A DNA stretch of 46,832 bases from an uncultured Phycisphaerales bacterium (GCA_903871935.1 CAIQIQ010000022.1:1-46832); one strand, 5' to 3'; counted from the stretch's first letter, positions 8,753-17,944 are shown. The notes: generated from the letters alone by a model not told the origin. Made by a program: numbers and translations.

Positions 8753-10135
8753 ATGGAGATGCCAAAGATCACCGTCGCAGCGCTTGGGCCTGCCGTCAGC
8801 CGTGTCATCGAACTGGCCGGGCAGAAGGCCATCGCCATAGACCGTAGCTGGGATCCCGCGCGCGGTACCCCCGTTTTCACGATAAAGGGAAAGTATACCT
8901 CGCGCGGCTGGACCGAATGGACACAGGGGTTTGAGTATGGCCAGATGCTGCTGGCCTTTGATGGTTCGGGTGAGAAGAAGTTGCTTGAACTGGGCCGCAA
9001 GCGCACTCTCGAGCGCATGGCGCCGCACCTCACTCACGTCGGCGTTCACGATCATGGCTTTAATAACCTGTCCACCTATGGCAATCTCCGCCGGCTGATG
9101 CGCGAAGGGCGCATCAAGCATAATGACTGGGAACTGGCGTTCTATGAGCTGGCGATCAAAGCCAGCGGCGCAGTGCAGGGGGCGCGATGGTCAGAGGCGG
9201 CAGCTCCTGCCGGTACCAGCATGCCGCTGGGCTATGTCTACTCTTTCAATGGGCCGCACTCACTGTTCGTGGACACCATGCGGACAATTCGCATCATGGG
9301 GCTGGCGCATCAGCTTGGCCATGTGCTGATGGGCGAGGGCGATGCTCGCATCTCGCTCTTGCGTCGAGCGGTGATCCACGCCCTGACCACCCGGCGATTC
9401 AATATCTTCCCGGGCACCGGCCGGGACAGCTACGACATCCGCGGCCGAACCGCACATGAGGCGGTTTTCAACATCAACAACGGGGTCTTCCGCTGCCCCA
9501 GTTCGCAGCAGGGATACTCGCCCTTCTCCACCTGGACGCGCGGCCTGGCCTGGGCGATGCTCGGTTTCGCCGAGGAACTGGAGTTTCTGGCTACATTGGA
9601 TGAGAAGCAGTTCGGGGCTGCCGGTCTGCCAAAGAAGGCGGCTGTCCTGAAGGACTTCCTCCAAACGGCCATCGACACCTGTGATTTCTATATTGACCAT
9701 GCCACCGCGAGCGACGGCATTCCCTACTGGGACACCGGCGCGCCGCAACTGCATAAGCTGGGCAATTGGCAGAGTCGGCCGGCCGACCCGTTCAATGCGT
9801 ATGAGCCGGTGGATTCATCGGCGGCCGCCATCGCGGCTCAGGGCCTCTTGCGACTGGGCCACTACCTCGGCCAGCGTGGCACGCGCTACACACAGGCCGG
9901 CTTGAACGTCGCCGCTACGCTGTTCGCCGAGCCCTATCTCTCCACCAGTTCAAAACACCAGGGCCTGCTGCTGCATTCAGTGTACCACCGGCCCAACGGC
10001 TGGGATCACATCCCCGCCGGTTCGCAGATTCCGCGCGGCGAATCTTCGCTCTGGGGCGACTACCACGGCATCGAACTGGCGATTTATCTGCAGCGACTGG
10101 CCGCCGGCAAACCATACCTGACGTTCTTCGCATAA
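8753..10135 (+). CDS. Glycoside hydrolase family 88 (unsaturated glucuronyl hydrolase-like)
   Basis: The 460-residue product has the alpha/alpha-barrel signature of GH88: HDHGFNN (D100), FVDTMRTIRIMG (D174), YSPFSTWTRGLAWAMLGF and VDSSAAAIAAQGLLRLG. D100 and D174 align in context with the two essential aspartates of Bacillus UGL. The family hydrates and opens the unsaturated uronic acid at the non-reducing end of lyase products, yielding 5-keto-4-deoxyuronate. No signal peptide is seen, so it acts in the cytoplasm on imported oligosaccharides. Start 8753 (or ATG 8759) lies 74 bp from the divergent AraC gene. It is the first gene of a co-directional run. Confidence 0.87.
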   Translation: MEMPKITVAALGPAVSRVIELAGQKAIAIDRSWDPARGTPVFTIKGKYTSRGWTEWTQGFEYGQMLLAFDGSGEKKLLELGRKRTLERMAPHLTHVGVHDHGFNNLSTYGNLRRLMREGRIKHNDWELAFYELAIKASGAVQGARWSEAAAPAGTSMPLGYVYSFNGPHSLFVDTMRTIRIMGLAHQLGHVLMGEGDARISLLRRAVIHALTTRRFNIFPGTGRDSYDIRGRTAHEAVFNINNGVFRCPSSQQGYSPFSTWTRGLAWAMLGFAEELEFLATLDEKQFGAAGLPKKAAVLKDFLQTAIDTCDFYIDHATASDGIPYWDTGAPQLHKLGNWQSRPADPFNAYEPVDSSAAAIAAQGLLRLGHYLGQRGTRYTQAGLNVAATLFAEPYLSTSSKHQGLLLHSVYHRPNGWDHIPAGSQIPRGESSLWGDYHGIELAIYLQRLAAGKPYLTFFA

Positions 10136-10161
10136 AGGAAAGACAACCTGAAAGGACAACC

Positions 10162-11313
10162 ATGACCACGCACAAGATCGGCATCATCATGAACGGCGTC
10201 ACCGGACGCATGGGCACCAACCAGCATCTGCTTCGCTCCATTGCCGCGATCGTTAAGCAGGGAGGCGTGAAGGTCTCCGATGACGAGGTCATCATACCCG
10301 ATCCCGTCCTCGTGGGCCGCAATGAGAACAAGCTCAAGAAGATCGCAGATCTGTCTGGGATCAACCCGCCCATCAGCACCGATCTCAAGCCCCTGCTGAA
10401 GGACTCGCGCTATCAGATCTATTTCGACGCCCAGACGACCGATCGGCGCTACGATGCCGTCAAGCAGGCCATTGCCGCCGGCAAGCACATTTACTGCGAG
10501 AAGCCGGTTGCCCTGAATACAAAGGAAGCACAGGAACTCTGGCACCTGGCGCAGAAAGCGGGCGTCAAGAACGGCGTCGTCCAGGACAAGCTGTGGCTTC
10601 CGGGCATTATGAAGCTCAAGCAGCTCATCGCCTCGGGTTTCTTCGGCGAAATTCTCTCGGTCCGCGGAGAGTTTGGCTACTGGGTCTTCGAGGGCGACAC
10701 CATTCCTATCCAGCGGCCGAGCTGGAACTATCGCAAGGAGGAAGGCGGGGGCGTCATTCTTGATATGCTCTGTCACTGGCGCTACCTGGTGGACAATGTC
10801 TTCGGCAACATCAAGAGCGTTTCCTGCCTGGGCGCCACGCACATCAAGAAGCGCTGGGATGAGAGTGGCAAGCCCTACAAGTGCACTGCCGACGACTCAG
10901 CCTATGCCACGTTTGAACTGGAGAACGGCATCATCTGCCAGTTCAACAGCTCCTGGTGCGTGCGCGTGCGCCGCGATGATCTCCTGACCTTGCAGGTGGA
11001 TGGCACGAAAGGCTCGGCCGTCGCCGGCTTGCGCGACTGTGTCAGCCAGCAGTACAACAACACACCCCGGCCGGTGTGGAACCCAGACATTGAGAACCCG
11101 ATTGACTTCTATGGGTCATGGGCGAAGGTGCCCTCGCAGGTTGTCTATGACAATGCCTTCCGAGCTGAGTGGGAACTGTTCCTGAAACACGTGGTCAAGA
11201 ACGAACCGTTCCGCTGGACCCTGCTGGAGGGGGCCAAGGGCGTGCAGCTTGCTAATCTCGGCCTGGACTCGTGGCAGAAGCGTGCGTGGGTAAATGTGCC
11301 GGAACTGAAGTGA
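10162..11313 (+). CDS. Gfo/Idh/MocA family oxidoreductase
   Basis: The 383-residue protein has an N-terminal Rossmann fold (IGIIMNGVTGRMG, an unusual glycine loop) and the family's EKP signature at E113-K114-P115 (HIYCEKPVALN). The C-terminal alpha/beta domain follows, with HWRYLVDNVFG in the position of the catalytic His. These NAD(P) enzymes oxidise or reduce sugar and cyclitol carbons. AAAGGA sits 5 bp before the ATG. The gene is 26 bp after GH88 and 18 bp before the isomerase, so co-transcription is likely. It is only distantly similar to the second Gfo/Idh at 13633. Confidence 0.88.
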   Translation: MTTHKIGIIMNGVTGRMGTNQHLLRSIAAIVKQGGVKVSDDEVIIPDPVLVGRNENKLKKIADLSGINPPISTDLKPLLKDSRYQIYFDAQTTDRRYDAVKQAIAAGKHIYCEKPVALNTKEAQELWHLAQKAGVKNGVVQDKLWLPGIMKLKQLIASGFFGEILSVRGEFGYWVFEGDTIPIQRPSWNYRKEEGGGVILDMLCHWRYLVDNVFGNIKSVSCLGATHIKKRWDESGKPYKCTADDSAYATFELENGIICQFNSSWCVRVRRDDLLTLQVDGTKGSAVAGLRDCVSQQYNNTPRPVWNPDIENPIDFYGSWAKVPSQVVYDNAFRAEWELFLKHVVKNEPFRWTLLEGAKGVQLANLGLDSWQKRAWVNVPELK

Positions 11314-11331
11314 ACACCTGCAGGAGATTCA

Positions 11332-12162
11332 ATGACTCAGAAGCTGACCGATCACTCGCGCCTCTGCCTGCACACCATCACGACTAAGCCCTGGTCGCTG
11401 CAGCAGTGCATTGACGGATACAACCGTGCCGGCATCCCCGCGATCACTGTCTGGCGGCAGGCGCTGGAGCCGCAGGGCCTCGCGGCATCGGCGAAGATGT
11501 TAAAAGGGTCGAGTCTGCGCGTGACCAGTCTGTGTCGCGGCGGCTTTTTCCCGGCTGCAACCGCCGATGGTCGCGCCAAGGCGCTCGATGACAACCGCAA
11601 GGCCATCGAAGAAGCGCATGCGATCGGCGCGCCGCTGATTGTGCTGGTCTGCGGTGCGGTTCCCGGCATCGCCTTGCCCGAGGCACGCAAGATGATCGCT
11701 GATGGCATTGCCGCTGTACTGCCCGAAGCGCAGGCGGCCGGGGTAAAACTGGCGATCGAGCCGCTGCATCCCATGTACGCCAACGATCGGTCGGCCGTGA
11801 ACACCATCCGCCAGGCGAATGACCTGGTTCAGGAAATCGGCAGCCGCCAGGTCGGCGTTGCGGTGGATGTGTATCACCTGTGGTGGGATGATACTTTGGA
11901 GCAGGAGATCAGGCGGTGCGGCAAGGCGGGATCGCTAATGGCATTCCATGTGTGCGACTGGCTCACGCCCACGCGGGAGTTTCTCAACGACCGTGGATTG
12001 ATGGGTGAGGGTTGCATCAACATCTCGCAGATCCGCGGCTGGGTCGAGGCGGCCGGCTTCGCTGGCGATGTCGAAGTGGAGATCTTTTCGACTGAACTAT
12101 GGCAGACGGATCAGACGCAGTTTGTCGAACGGATCAAGCAGGCCTACCTGAACCACGTATAG
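11332..12162 (+). CDS. Sugar phosphate isomerase/epimerase-like TIM barrel
   Basis: This 276-residue protein belongs to the xylose isomerase-like/AP endonuclease 2 fold. Probable metal ligands appear in order: Glu in LAIEPLHPMYANDRS, Asp and His in VAVDVYHLWW, His in AFHVCDWL, and Glu in VEVEIFS. Members isomerise or epimerise sugars, and some act with Gfo/Idh enzymes on 3-keto sugars. GGAG lies 6 bp before the ATG. It sits between an oxidoreductase and an SDR with short gaps (18 and 10 bp), which supports a shared pathway. Confidence 0.85.
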   Translation: MTQKLTDHSRLCLHTITTKPWSLQQCIDGYNRAGIPAITVWRQALEPQGLAASAKMLKGSSLRVTSLCRGGFFPAATADGRAKALDDNRKAIEEAHAIGAPLIVLVCGAVPGIALPEARKMIADGIAAVLPEAQAAGVKLAIEPLHPMYANDRSAVNTIRQANDLVQEIGSRQVGVAVDVYHLWWDDTLEQEIRRCGKAGSLMAFHVCDWLTPTREFLNDRGLMGEGCINISQIRGWVEAAGFAGDVEVEIFSTELWQTDQTQFVERIKQAYLNHV

Positions 12163-12172
12163 GAGCAAAGAC

Positions 12173-12937
12173 ATGGTTGCACTGGTAACCGGTGGATCGC
12201 GCGGAATCGGCTTTGGCGTCGCCATGGCGCTGGCCAAGGCCGGCTATGACATTGTTTTCACCGGCCGGCGCGGCAGTACGGAGGTCGAGTCGGCCAGAGC
12301 TCAGCTGCAGGCCTGCGGTATGCGCGCCGAGTATGTGCAGGCTGACGTTTCCAGCAGCGCCGATCGGTCGGCATTGGTTGCCAAGATCAAAGAATCATTT
12401 GGCCGTCTGGATGTCCTGGTGAACAACGCGGGCATCGCCCCAAAAGTTCGCGCTGACATCCTTGATGCCGGGGAACAGAGCTTCGATGAGCTGATCTTCA
12501 CCAACCTCAAGGGCCCTTATTTCCTCACTCAGCTTGTCGCCCGGTACATGATTCAGCAGCGCCAGGCGAACAGCGCATATCGAGGATGCATCGTCAACGT
12601 CAGTTCAGTCTCGGCCACCGTCGCTTCAGTGAATCGCGGTGATTATTGCATATCCAAGGCAGGCGTGGCGATGGCCACAAAGCTCTGGGCGGTCCGCCTG
12701 GCGGAATTCGGCACCGATGTGTACGAGGTACGTCCTGGTATCATCGCCACGGACATGACCAGCGGTGTGAAAGCAAAGTACGATGCCCTGATCGAAGGCG
12801 GTCTATTGTTGGAACGTCGCTGGGGCACACCTCAGGACATCGGCAAAGCAGTCGCCATGCTGGCACGTGGTGATCTGCCCTATGCCAGCGGTTCGGTGCT
12901 CGTGCTCGACGGCGGACTTACTCAACAACGTCTGTAG
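12173..12937 (+). CDS. Short-chain dehydrogenase/reductase (SDR)
   Basis: The 254-residue classical SDR has the TGGSRGIG cofactor loop (residues 6-13), the NNAG motif and the catalytic Tyr158-Lys162 (GDYCISKAG) with an upstream Ser (NVSSVSA). It resembles FabG, but the operon context argues for a sugar-acid role such as a KduD-like dehydrogenase. The start follows AGGAG 7 bp upstream and the gap from the isomerase is 10 bp. The C-terminal LPYASGSVLVLDGGL is standard for the family. Confidence 0.9.
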   Translation: MVALVTGGSRGIGFGVAMALAKAGYDIVFTGRRGSTEVESARAQLQACGMRAEYVQADVSSSADRSALVAKIKESFGRLDVLVNNAGIAPKVRADILDAGEQSFDELIFTNLKGPYFLTQLVARYMIQQRQANSAYRGCIVNVSSVSATVASVNRGDYCISKAGVAMATKLWAVRLAEFGTDVYEVRPGIIATDMTSGVKAKYDALIEGGLLLERRWGTPQDIGKAVAMLARGDLPYASGSVLVLDGGLTQQRL

Positions 12938-12957
12938 GATTTGGCGAAAGACAACGC

Positions 12958-13605
12958 ATGAACGACATACTTGCACAGATCGGCGCGATGCACTTGGTTC
13001 CCGTGGTGGTCATCGACAAGGCGGCGGATGCCAAGCCGCTGGGCGAAGCTCTTGCGGCAGGCGGGCTGAACTGCATGGAGATCACGTTCCGAACCGCGGC
13101 GGCGGTCGAGGCAATCAGAACTGCCAGCGGGCTTCACGGCATGCTTGTCGGCGCCGGCACCGTCCTGAACGTGGATAATGTCAAACGTGCTGTCGACTCG
13201 GGGGCCAAGTTCATCGTCTCCCCGGGTCTGAACCCTAAGGTCGTTGACTACTGCGTGCAGAACCGGATTCCGGTGACTCCCGGTATAGCCACGCCGACCG
13301 AGATCGAGATGGCGCTGGATGCGGGTCTGGATGTAGTAAAATTCTTCCCGGCCGACGCACTGGGCGGGTGCAAGACCCTCAAGGCAATCGCCGCGCCCTA
13401 CGGCATGATGAAGTTCATGCCTACTGGCGGGATCACGCAGCAGAACCTGGCCGATTACCTCAAGCTTCCGTGTGTCCTGGCTTGCGGAGGAAGCTGGATG
13501 GTCGCCAAAGATCTGATCGCCGCGCACAACTTCGCTGCCATTACTGAGCTGGCCAAGGCGGCTCGCGATCTGGCGTTATCTGTATGTGGCGCTGCGGCCA
13601 GGTAA
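12958..13605 (+). CDS. eda: KDPG/KHG aldolase (Eda family)
   Basis: The 215-residue class I aldolase has the expected active-site residues: E41 and R45 in MEITFRT and Schiff-base K128 in VVKFFPA, with PTGGI later. Eda cleaves 2-keto-3-deoxy-6-phosphogluconate to pyruvate and glyceraldehyde 3-phosphate. It is the terminal step of uronate catabolism and fits the upstream GH88. No KDG kinase gene is in the run, so the phosphorylation step is elsewhere or the substrate differs (for example a non-phosphorylated keto-deoxy acid). It lies 20 bp after the SDR. Confidence 0.9.
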   Translation: MNDILAQIGAMHLVPVVVIDKAADAKPLGEALAAGGLNCMEITFRTAAAVEAIRTASGLHGMLVGAGTVLNVDNVKRAVDSGAKFIVSPGLNPKVVDYCVQNRIPVTPGIATPTEIEMALDAGLDVVKFFPADALGGCKTLKAIAAPYGMMKFMPTGGITQQNLADYLKLPCVLACGGSWMVAKDLIAAHNFAAITELAKAARDLALSVCGAAAR

Positions 13606-13632
13606 AATCCATTAACCGAAAAGGAGATTCCC

Positions 13633-14670
13633 ATGATAAGCATTGGCCTCGTTGGATGCGCACACATTCACGCTCCGGGTTTCGTCAAGAGAATCAAGAC
13701 GCGTCAGGATGTAAAGATCACCAAGGCGTGGGACCCGAATCCGCTCCGTAGCGCTAAATGGGGCGGCGAAGTCGGGGCGACCGTCGTCAGTGATGTTGGC
13801 GAGATCTGGAACGACAAGGAGATCACGGCGGTGATCATCTGTTCGGAGACCAATCGCCACCAGGAATTGGTCGTGGCGGCCGCTAGGGCGAAGAAGCACA
13901 TGTTCGTGGAAAAGCCTTTGGGCATGGGCGCTAAAGACAGCTATGCCATGGCCAAAGCCATCACCAAGGCCGGCGTGCTTTTCTCCACCGGCTACTTTTC
14001 GCGCGGCCGCGGGGCGTTTGTGTGGCTCAAAGAGCAGGTCGAGAAGGGCTCGTTCGGGAAGATCACCCGTATCCGCGGCTCCAATTGCCATTCCGGAGCT
14101 CTTGGCGATTGGTTCGCCGCCAAGCCTGATAACATCGCCGATGATTGGCGCTGGATGGCCGACCCGGCCGTTGCGGGCGTCGGCGCCTTCGGCGATCTCG
14201 GAACGCACTCGCTGGACATTATGCTTTGGCTGATGGGCGAAGTGGAATCGGCAACCGCCCTGCTCTCCTCCGGCACCAAGCGCTACGAGAACAGCGGCAG
14301 CTACTGCGATGAAACCGGCGAAGGGCTGATGCAGCTCAAGAACGGCGCTATCGGCACGCTGGCGGCCGCCTGGGATGATGTAGCCAACCCGGTGGATTTC
14401 CTCATCAGCGGCACCGAGGGCCATGCTGCGATCATTCAGGGCAAGCTCTACGTCAAGTGCGAGAAGCTGGGCATCAAGGATGACCAGCCCTATGAGCAGA
14501 TTCCGGGCCCGGCAGCGGCCGGTCTGGATAGCTGGCTCAACGCGCTTGCGGGCGATCAGAGCGCGAAGCTGGTACCGGTCCGCGAAGCCGCGTATCGCCC
14601 GGCCGTGATGGAAGCCATGTACGAGGGCGCGAAGAAAGGGATATGGGTCAAGCCGAAGGAGATGAAGTAG
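13633..14670 (+). CDS. Gfo/Idh/MocA family oxidoreductase (second)
   Basis: The 345-residue enzyme has a Rossmann start (ISIGLVGCAHIHAPGF), the EKP motif at E93-K94-P95 (MFVEKPLGMG) and the DLGTHSLDIMLWLMG helix with the catalytic-position His. A clear AAGGAG precedes the ATG. It is the last plus-strand gene of the catabolic run; its final 23 bp overlap the end of the convergent TIM-barrel gene at 14648. The substrate is unknown; presence of two different family members in one run suggests two oxidation steps or an oxidation followed by a reduction. Confidence 0.88.
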   Translation: MISIGLVGCAHIHAPGFVKRIKTRQDVKITKAWDPNPLRSAKWGGEVGATVVSDVGEIWNDKEITAVIICSETNRHQELVVAAARAKKHMFVEKPLGMGAKDSYAMAKAITKAGVLFSTGYFSRGRGAFVWLKEQVEKGSFGKITRIRGSNCHSGALGDWFAAKPDNIADDWRWMADPAVAGVGAFGDLGTHSLDIMLWLMGEVESATALLSSGTKRYENSGSYCDETGEGLMQLKNGAIGTLAAAWDDVANPVDFLISGTEGHAAIIQGKLYVKCEKLGIKDDQPYEQIPGPAAAGLDSWLNALAGDQSAKLVPVREAAYRPAVMEAMYEGAKKGIWVKPKEMK

Positions 14671-15496
14671 GTTCGAGATACCCCATCGCCTGGCGGGCAA
14701 CTTCACTGGCGGTGCTGATGTAAGGATAGAGTTCCACGGTCACCCAGCCTTGGTAACTCTGTGCCTCCAGTGCACTGAGGATCCCCTTGATGTCCATGGC
14801 GCCTTTTCCCAGGGGCAGGTGCTGGTGCACGTGGTTCTGGCCGATGTCTTCCAGATGCACGTGGGCGATGTACGGCAGGTAACGCTGCACGACACTCACC
14901 GGATCATCGCCGACACAGTAGAGATGGCCCATGTCACAGTTCATCGCGATCAGCGGCTCAGCGTCGAAGAAGCGCCGTTTGAAGTTGACGAATTCCTCGA
15001 CGCTCTGGATCAGCAGGCCTGGCTCGGGCTCGATGGCGATGATGATGTTGTGCTGGCGGGCGGCCGGGAGCACCGCATCCAGACCATCGGCGAACCGTCG
15101 GATGGCCTGGTCTGTTGTCAGCCCGGTGCCGATCATCGGGCCGCCGGGCTGGATGCTGAGCGTTCGCGAGTTCAGGTCGGCCGCGAGTTGGATCGCAGCA
15201 ATCGTGTGCTCGATTCGCAGGTTGCGAGCGGATTCATCCTGCTCGATCCAGGTCGGGTGGTAGGTATCACCGCGGGCAAAGAGAGTGAAGGCGTTGATGT
15301 TGCTGACCTGCAGGTTCAACTCGGTCAACATCGAGCAGAAGGCGCAGCGGTCACCGGCGGCGAACTGCGGAGGATAGGCATGAGGCACATCCGCCATGAC
15401 TTCCATCCCGCGATAGCCCGCCACGGCGATCTCTCGCGCAGCCTGCGCAAGCGACGCTTTCTTGAATGCGTTGGATGAAAACGCGAAGTTCAGCAT
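14648..15496 (-). CDS. Sugar phosphate isomerase/epimerase-like TIM barrel (second)
   Basis: The 282-residue product starts with MLNFAFSSNAFKKASL and shows candidate metal ligands Glu in IIIAIEPEPG, Asp/His in NCDMGHLYC, His in AHVHLEDIGQNH and Glu in WVTVELYP, typical of the AP2Ec/xylose isomerase-like fold. It overlaps the convergent Gfo/Idh by 23 bp and lies 50 bp downstream of dapF on the same strand. It may be functionally tied to the catabolic run across the convergent boundary or simply follow dapF. Confidence 0.85.
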   Translation of the reverse strand: MLNFAFSSNAFKKASLAQAAREIAVAGYRGMEVMADVPHAYPPQFAAGDRCAFCSMLTELNLQVSNINAFTLFARGDTYHPTWIEQDESARNLRIEHTIAAIQLAADLNSRTLSIQPGGPMIGTGLTTDQAIRRFADGLDAVLPAARQHNIIIAIEPEPGLLIQSVEEFVNFKRRFFDAEPLIAMNCDMGHLYCVGDDPVSVVQRYLPYIAHVHLEDIGQNHVHQHLPLGKGAMDIKGILSALEAQSYQGWVTVELYPYISTASEVARQAMGYLEPTSSPSA

Positions 15497-15546
15497 GGCA
15501 TTTTACGTCTATTCCGGAGTCATCTCGACAACCAATGGCAATCGGC

Positions 15547-16401
15547 CTACGCAGGCCAATCGCCGCTGAAGACCTCGACGGCTGGACCGGTCATGTAGAC
15601 GGTGTTCTTGGCGCGGTCCCATTCGAGTTCCAGATCGCCACCGGGCAGGTGGGCGAGGATCTTTGCATCCGTCCGGCCGGTCAGGGCACTGGCCACGCAG
15701 ACGGCCGATGCGCCGGTGCCACAGGCAAGCGTGATCCCGCTGCCGCGTTCCCAGGTGCGCATCGTCACTTCGCCGCGGGAATGGACCTGCACCCAGTGGA
15801 TGTTCATGCGCCGGGGGAAGGCCGGGTTGTGTTCAAGAATCGGGCCGAGCCGGGCAATATCAACGCTCTGCACATCGGGGACGAAAATCACAGCGTGCGG
15901 GTTGCCCACTGAGACAAATGTGCATTCGACGGCATCGTCGCCGCCGGTGACGCTCACGCGATAGACATGATCGGCGGCGGTCTTGGCGATCACGCTGACG
16001 TCGACCGGAATCTTCGCCAAATCGAGGATCGGGGCGTTCATATCGACGGTTACCTGGCTGACCTTGCGATCAGGGCCGAGCAAGAGTTGAAGCGCCAGCA
16101 CTCCCCTGCCGGTCTCGATCCGAATCGGATTGGCGCGAGAGAGGCCGTGGTCATGGGCATACTTGGCGACGCAGCGGATCCCGTTGCCGCACATTTCGGC
16201 TTCGGAGCCATCGGCGTTGAACATGCGCATGCGGACATCGGCCTTGTCGGAGGGCATGATCAGGACCAGGCCGTCTCCGCCAACGCCAAAGTGGCGATCC
16301 GCGATCTTGATGGCGAGGTTGGCCGGGTCATCGACCTTCTCAACGAAGGCGTTGACATAGACATAGTCATTTCCGGCACCTTGCATCTTCGTGAACTTCA
16401 T
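15547..16401 (-). CDS. dapF: Diaminopimelate epimerase
   Basis: The 284-residue enzyme converts LL- to meso-diaminopimelate for lysine and peptidoglycan. Both catalytic cysteines are present: C71 in EMCGNGIRC and C227 in ITLACGTGASA, with the ERGSG motif just before the second. The start MKFTKMQGAGNDYVYVNAF is canonical and the length normal. Meso-DAP synthesis implies a conventional peptidoglycan. A small membrane protein gene is 66 bp upstream and an isomerase gene 50 bp downstream, all on the minus strand. Confidence 0.97.
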   Translation of the reverse strand: MKFTKMQGAGNDYVYVNAFVEKVDDPANLAIKIADRHFGVGGDGLVLIMPSDKADVRMRMFNADGSEAEMCGNGIRCVAKYAHDHGLSRANPIRIETGRGVLALQLLLGPDRKVSQVTVDMNAPILDLAKIPVDVSVIAKTAADHVYRVSVTGGDDAVECTFVSVGNPHAVIFVPDVQSVDIARLGPILEHNPAFPRRMNIHWVQVHSRGEVTMRTWERGSGITLACGTGASAVCVASALTGRTDAKILAHLPGGDLELEWDRAKNTVYMTGPAVEVFSGDWPA

Positions 16402-16467
16402 GGGCGTGAGATTCTATCGCCTGTGGGGCCAGGCGAGAAGGCTGTGATGCTGGCCCTTCGCTTTCCC

Positions 16468-17145
16468 CTACATCATGTTGATCGCCCGGCCGACGAGGAT
16501 GACGATGACCATCAGGGAGATCAGCGCCTGTATCATCACCAGCACCTTGGCCCAGCGGGAAAGCACTGGCGCATCGGTGGGCGAGAGCGCCGTGCTGGTA
16601 TTAAACGCCAGAAACAGGTAATCGACGAATCGCGGCGACCAGAGTCTGCCATCGCGTTCCCGCGCCAGATCCTGATGCAATGTCATCTGCGGGAAGAGGA
16701 ATGCCCCTTTGGTATGCCCGGGCTGTTTTTCCCGCTGGTGCGGTCCGCCGGCGTCCAACCGCCAGTACCACGATGCGAAGACCACGACATTCGTGATCCA
16801 CAGCAACGCGCCAGAACGCAGCAAGTCCACCGGCGATTCGCGATGGGCGGGCAGAGCGAGAACCAACAGGACAAGCGACCACAGCATGAAAACCGTCACG
16901 GTCCCAGCCAGCAGGTGCCCCAGCGCGAGGTATATCATGGGGTGTCCCCGACCATGAGTCAGCAGCAGAAGCGTCACCAGCACACAGACAACCACAATAG
17001 CCAGCCAGCGCGGTCCGGCCGAGAGACCTTCGGGCAAAGCCCAGAACAACACGCCCACGGCCAGGAGCGCGATCATGGCGGGCCAACGTGCCTCGGGCGC
17101 TGGCCCCGCCTCTGGCGGCGTGCTATGCGGGTGATGCTCGGCCAT
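16468..17145 (-). CDS. Multi-pass membrane protein, DUF1345-like
   Basis: The 225-residue protein has about five hydrophobic helices (near residues 22-40, 46-62, 71-98, 108-127 and 195-222). The C-terminal block FVDYLFLAFNTSTALSPTDAP followed by an SRWAK turn and a long last helix resembles the end of DUF1345 and of some two-TM channel-like proteins. Function is unknown. It precedes dapF on the same strand with a 66-bp gap. Confidence 0.6.
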   Translation of the reverse strand: MAEHHPHSTPPEAGPAPEARWPAMIALLAVGVLFWALPEGLSAGPRWLAIVVVCVLVTLLLLTHGRGHPMIYLALGHLLAGTVTVFMLWSLVLLVLALPAHRESPVDLLRSGALLWITNVVVFASWYWRLDAGGPHQREKQPGHTKGAFLFPQMTLHQDLARERDGRLWSPRFVDYLFLAFNTSTALSPTDAPVLSRWAKVLVMIQALISLMVIVILVGRAINMM

Positions 17146-17209
17146 GGCCTCTGATCCTACCCGGCGGTTCTAGGTTCGCATATGGTCAACGTGGTCTCTT
17201 GCTCCGAAC

Positions 17210-17229
17210 CGGCGGACTCACGTCCGCCG
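17210..17229. repeat. Short GC-rich hairpin, REP-like, single copy
   Basis: CGGCGGAC (17210-17217) and GTCCGCCG (17222-17229) pair perfectly around TCAC. It lies between two genes on the minus strand and shares no arm sequence with the REP family at 19.9-20.9 kb. It could be a solitary REP of another family. Confidence 0.35.
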
Positions 17230-17276
17230 CTCCTCGTGGTGGCGCGGGTATGATCGCTGTGCGGCGGGGCATTACG

Positions 17277-17810
17277 CTAGACGGTTTCGCCCTGCTCCTT
17301 GCCTTGGGGTACCCACTGGAAGCGGTATGCTTCCTTCTTCAGCAGGCGCGTGATGTAGACGATCTCGTGCGTGTGGCCGGTGAAGTGGGCGGCGGTGTCG
17401 AAAATCGCAGAGGCCACGGTTTCGTCGAAGCCCTGGATTCGGCGTGGGACGGTGACCTGATCTGGCGGGGTGGAGGCCAGCACACGGTCCACTTCTGCCA
17501 CGGCATCGGCCAGGCGTTCGAGCAGTTGGGCTTTGGAGTAGCGCGTCCGGTCGGAGAACTCCAGTTGTCGTTTGCGCACGTCCGGTGCGCCGCCGACCCC
17601 GGCGATAATCCACTGTCGCACATTCCCGCACAGGTGCAGAATCACGTTAGAGATGCTGTTCTGCCCCTCGAACGGCCGCCAGTGGAGTTCATCGTCGCAG
17701 AGCTGGTTGACGCAGTGCACGATTTTCTCATGCGAGCGGGCGAACGAGGTTCGCGCTACCTCGATCAGGAGCGCGGCCGGGTCCTGCTGCTTGGCGTAGG
17801 TCTGTGCCAT
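17277..17810 (-). CDS. DinB/DUF1572-like four-helix protein
   Basis: The 177-residue protein fits a DinB-type helical bundle: an early Leu/Trp segment (LCDDELHWRPFEGQNSI), a metal-ligand His in SNVILHLCGNVRQW, and a second His pair in AAHFTGHTHEIVYITRLL. In this superfamily three His ligands bind a divalent metal; thiol transferases and stress proteins are known members. It is flanked by a membrane protein downstream and, 134 bp upstream, a small coiled-coil gene with its own terminator. Confidence 0.8.
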   Translation of the reverse strand: MAQTYAKQQDPAALLIEVARTSFARSHEKIVHCVNQLCDDELHWRPFEGQNSISNVILHLCGNVRQWIIAGVGGAPDVRKRQLEFSDRTRYSKAQLLERLADAVAEVDRVLASTPPDQVTVPRRIQGFDETVASAIFDTAAHFTGHTHEIVYITRLLKKEAYRFQWVPQGKEQGETV

Positions 17811-17871
17811 GCTGTCCTCCTCGTCTCGATCCAGTATACGCTACGGATTGGGCGATTGCGCCGATGTCGGT

Positions 17872-17912
17872 TAAACAAGAAAAGGCACCCGGGCCGAAGC
17901 ACCGGATACCTT
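17872..17912 (-). terminator. Intrinsic terminator after the small coiled-coil gene
   Basis: On the minus strand AAGGTATCCGG and CCGGGTGCCTT form an 11-bp stem (two G-T wobbles) closed by a TGCTTCGGC loop with a UUCG tetraloop core, followed by TTTTCTTGTTT. It begins 32 nt after the stop codon at 17945. Confidence 0.7.
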
Positions 17913-17944
17913 GTCAGGGTTTAATAGATCGAGCGGTTGATCTA

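Noticed and set aside
15967..17154. A 395-codon plus-strand frame opposite dapF and the membrane protein gene
   Set aside because: Gln/His/Arg-rich shadow across two real genes on the other strand.
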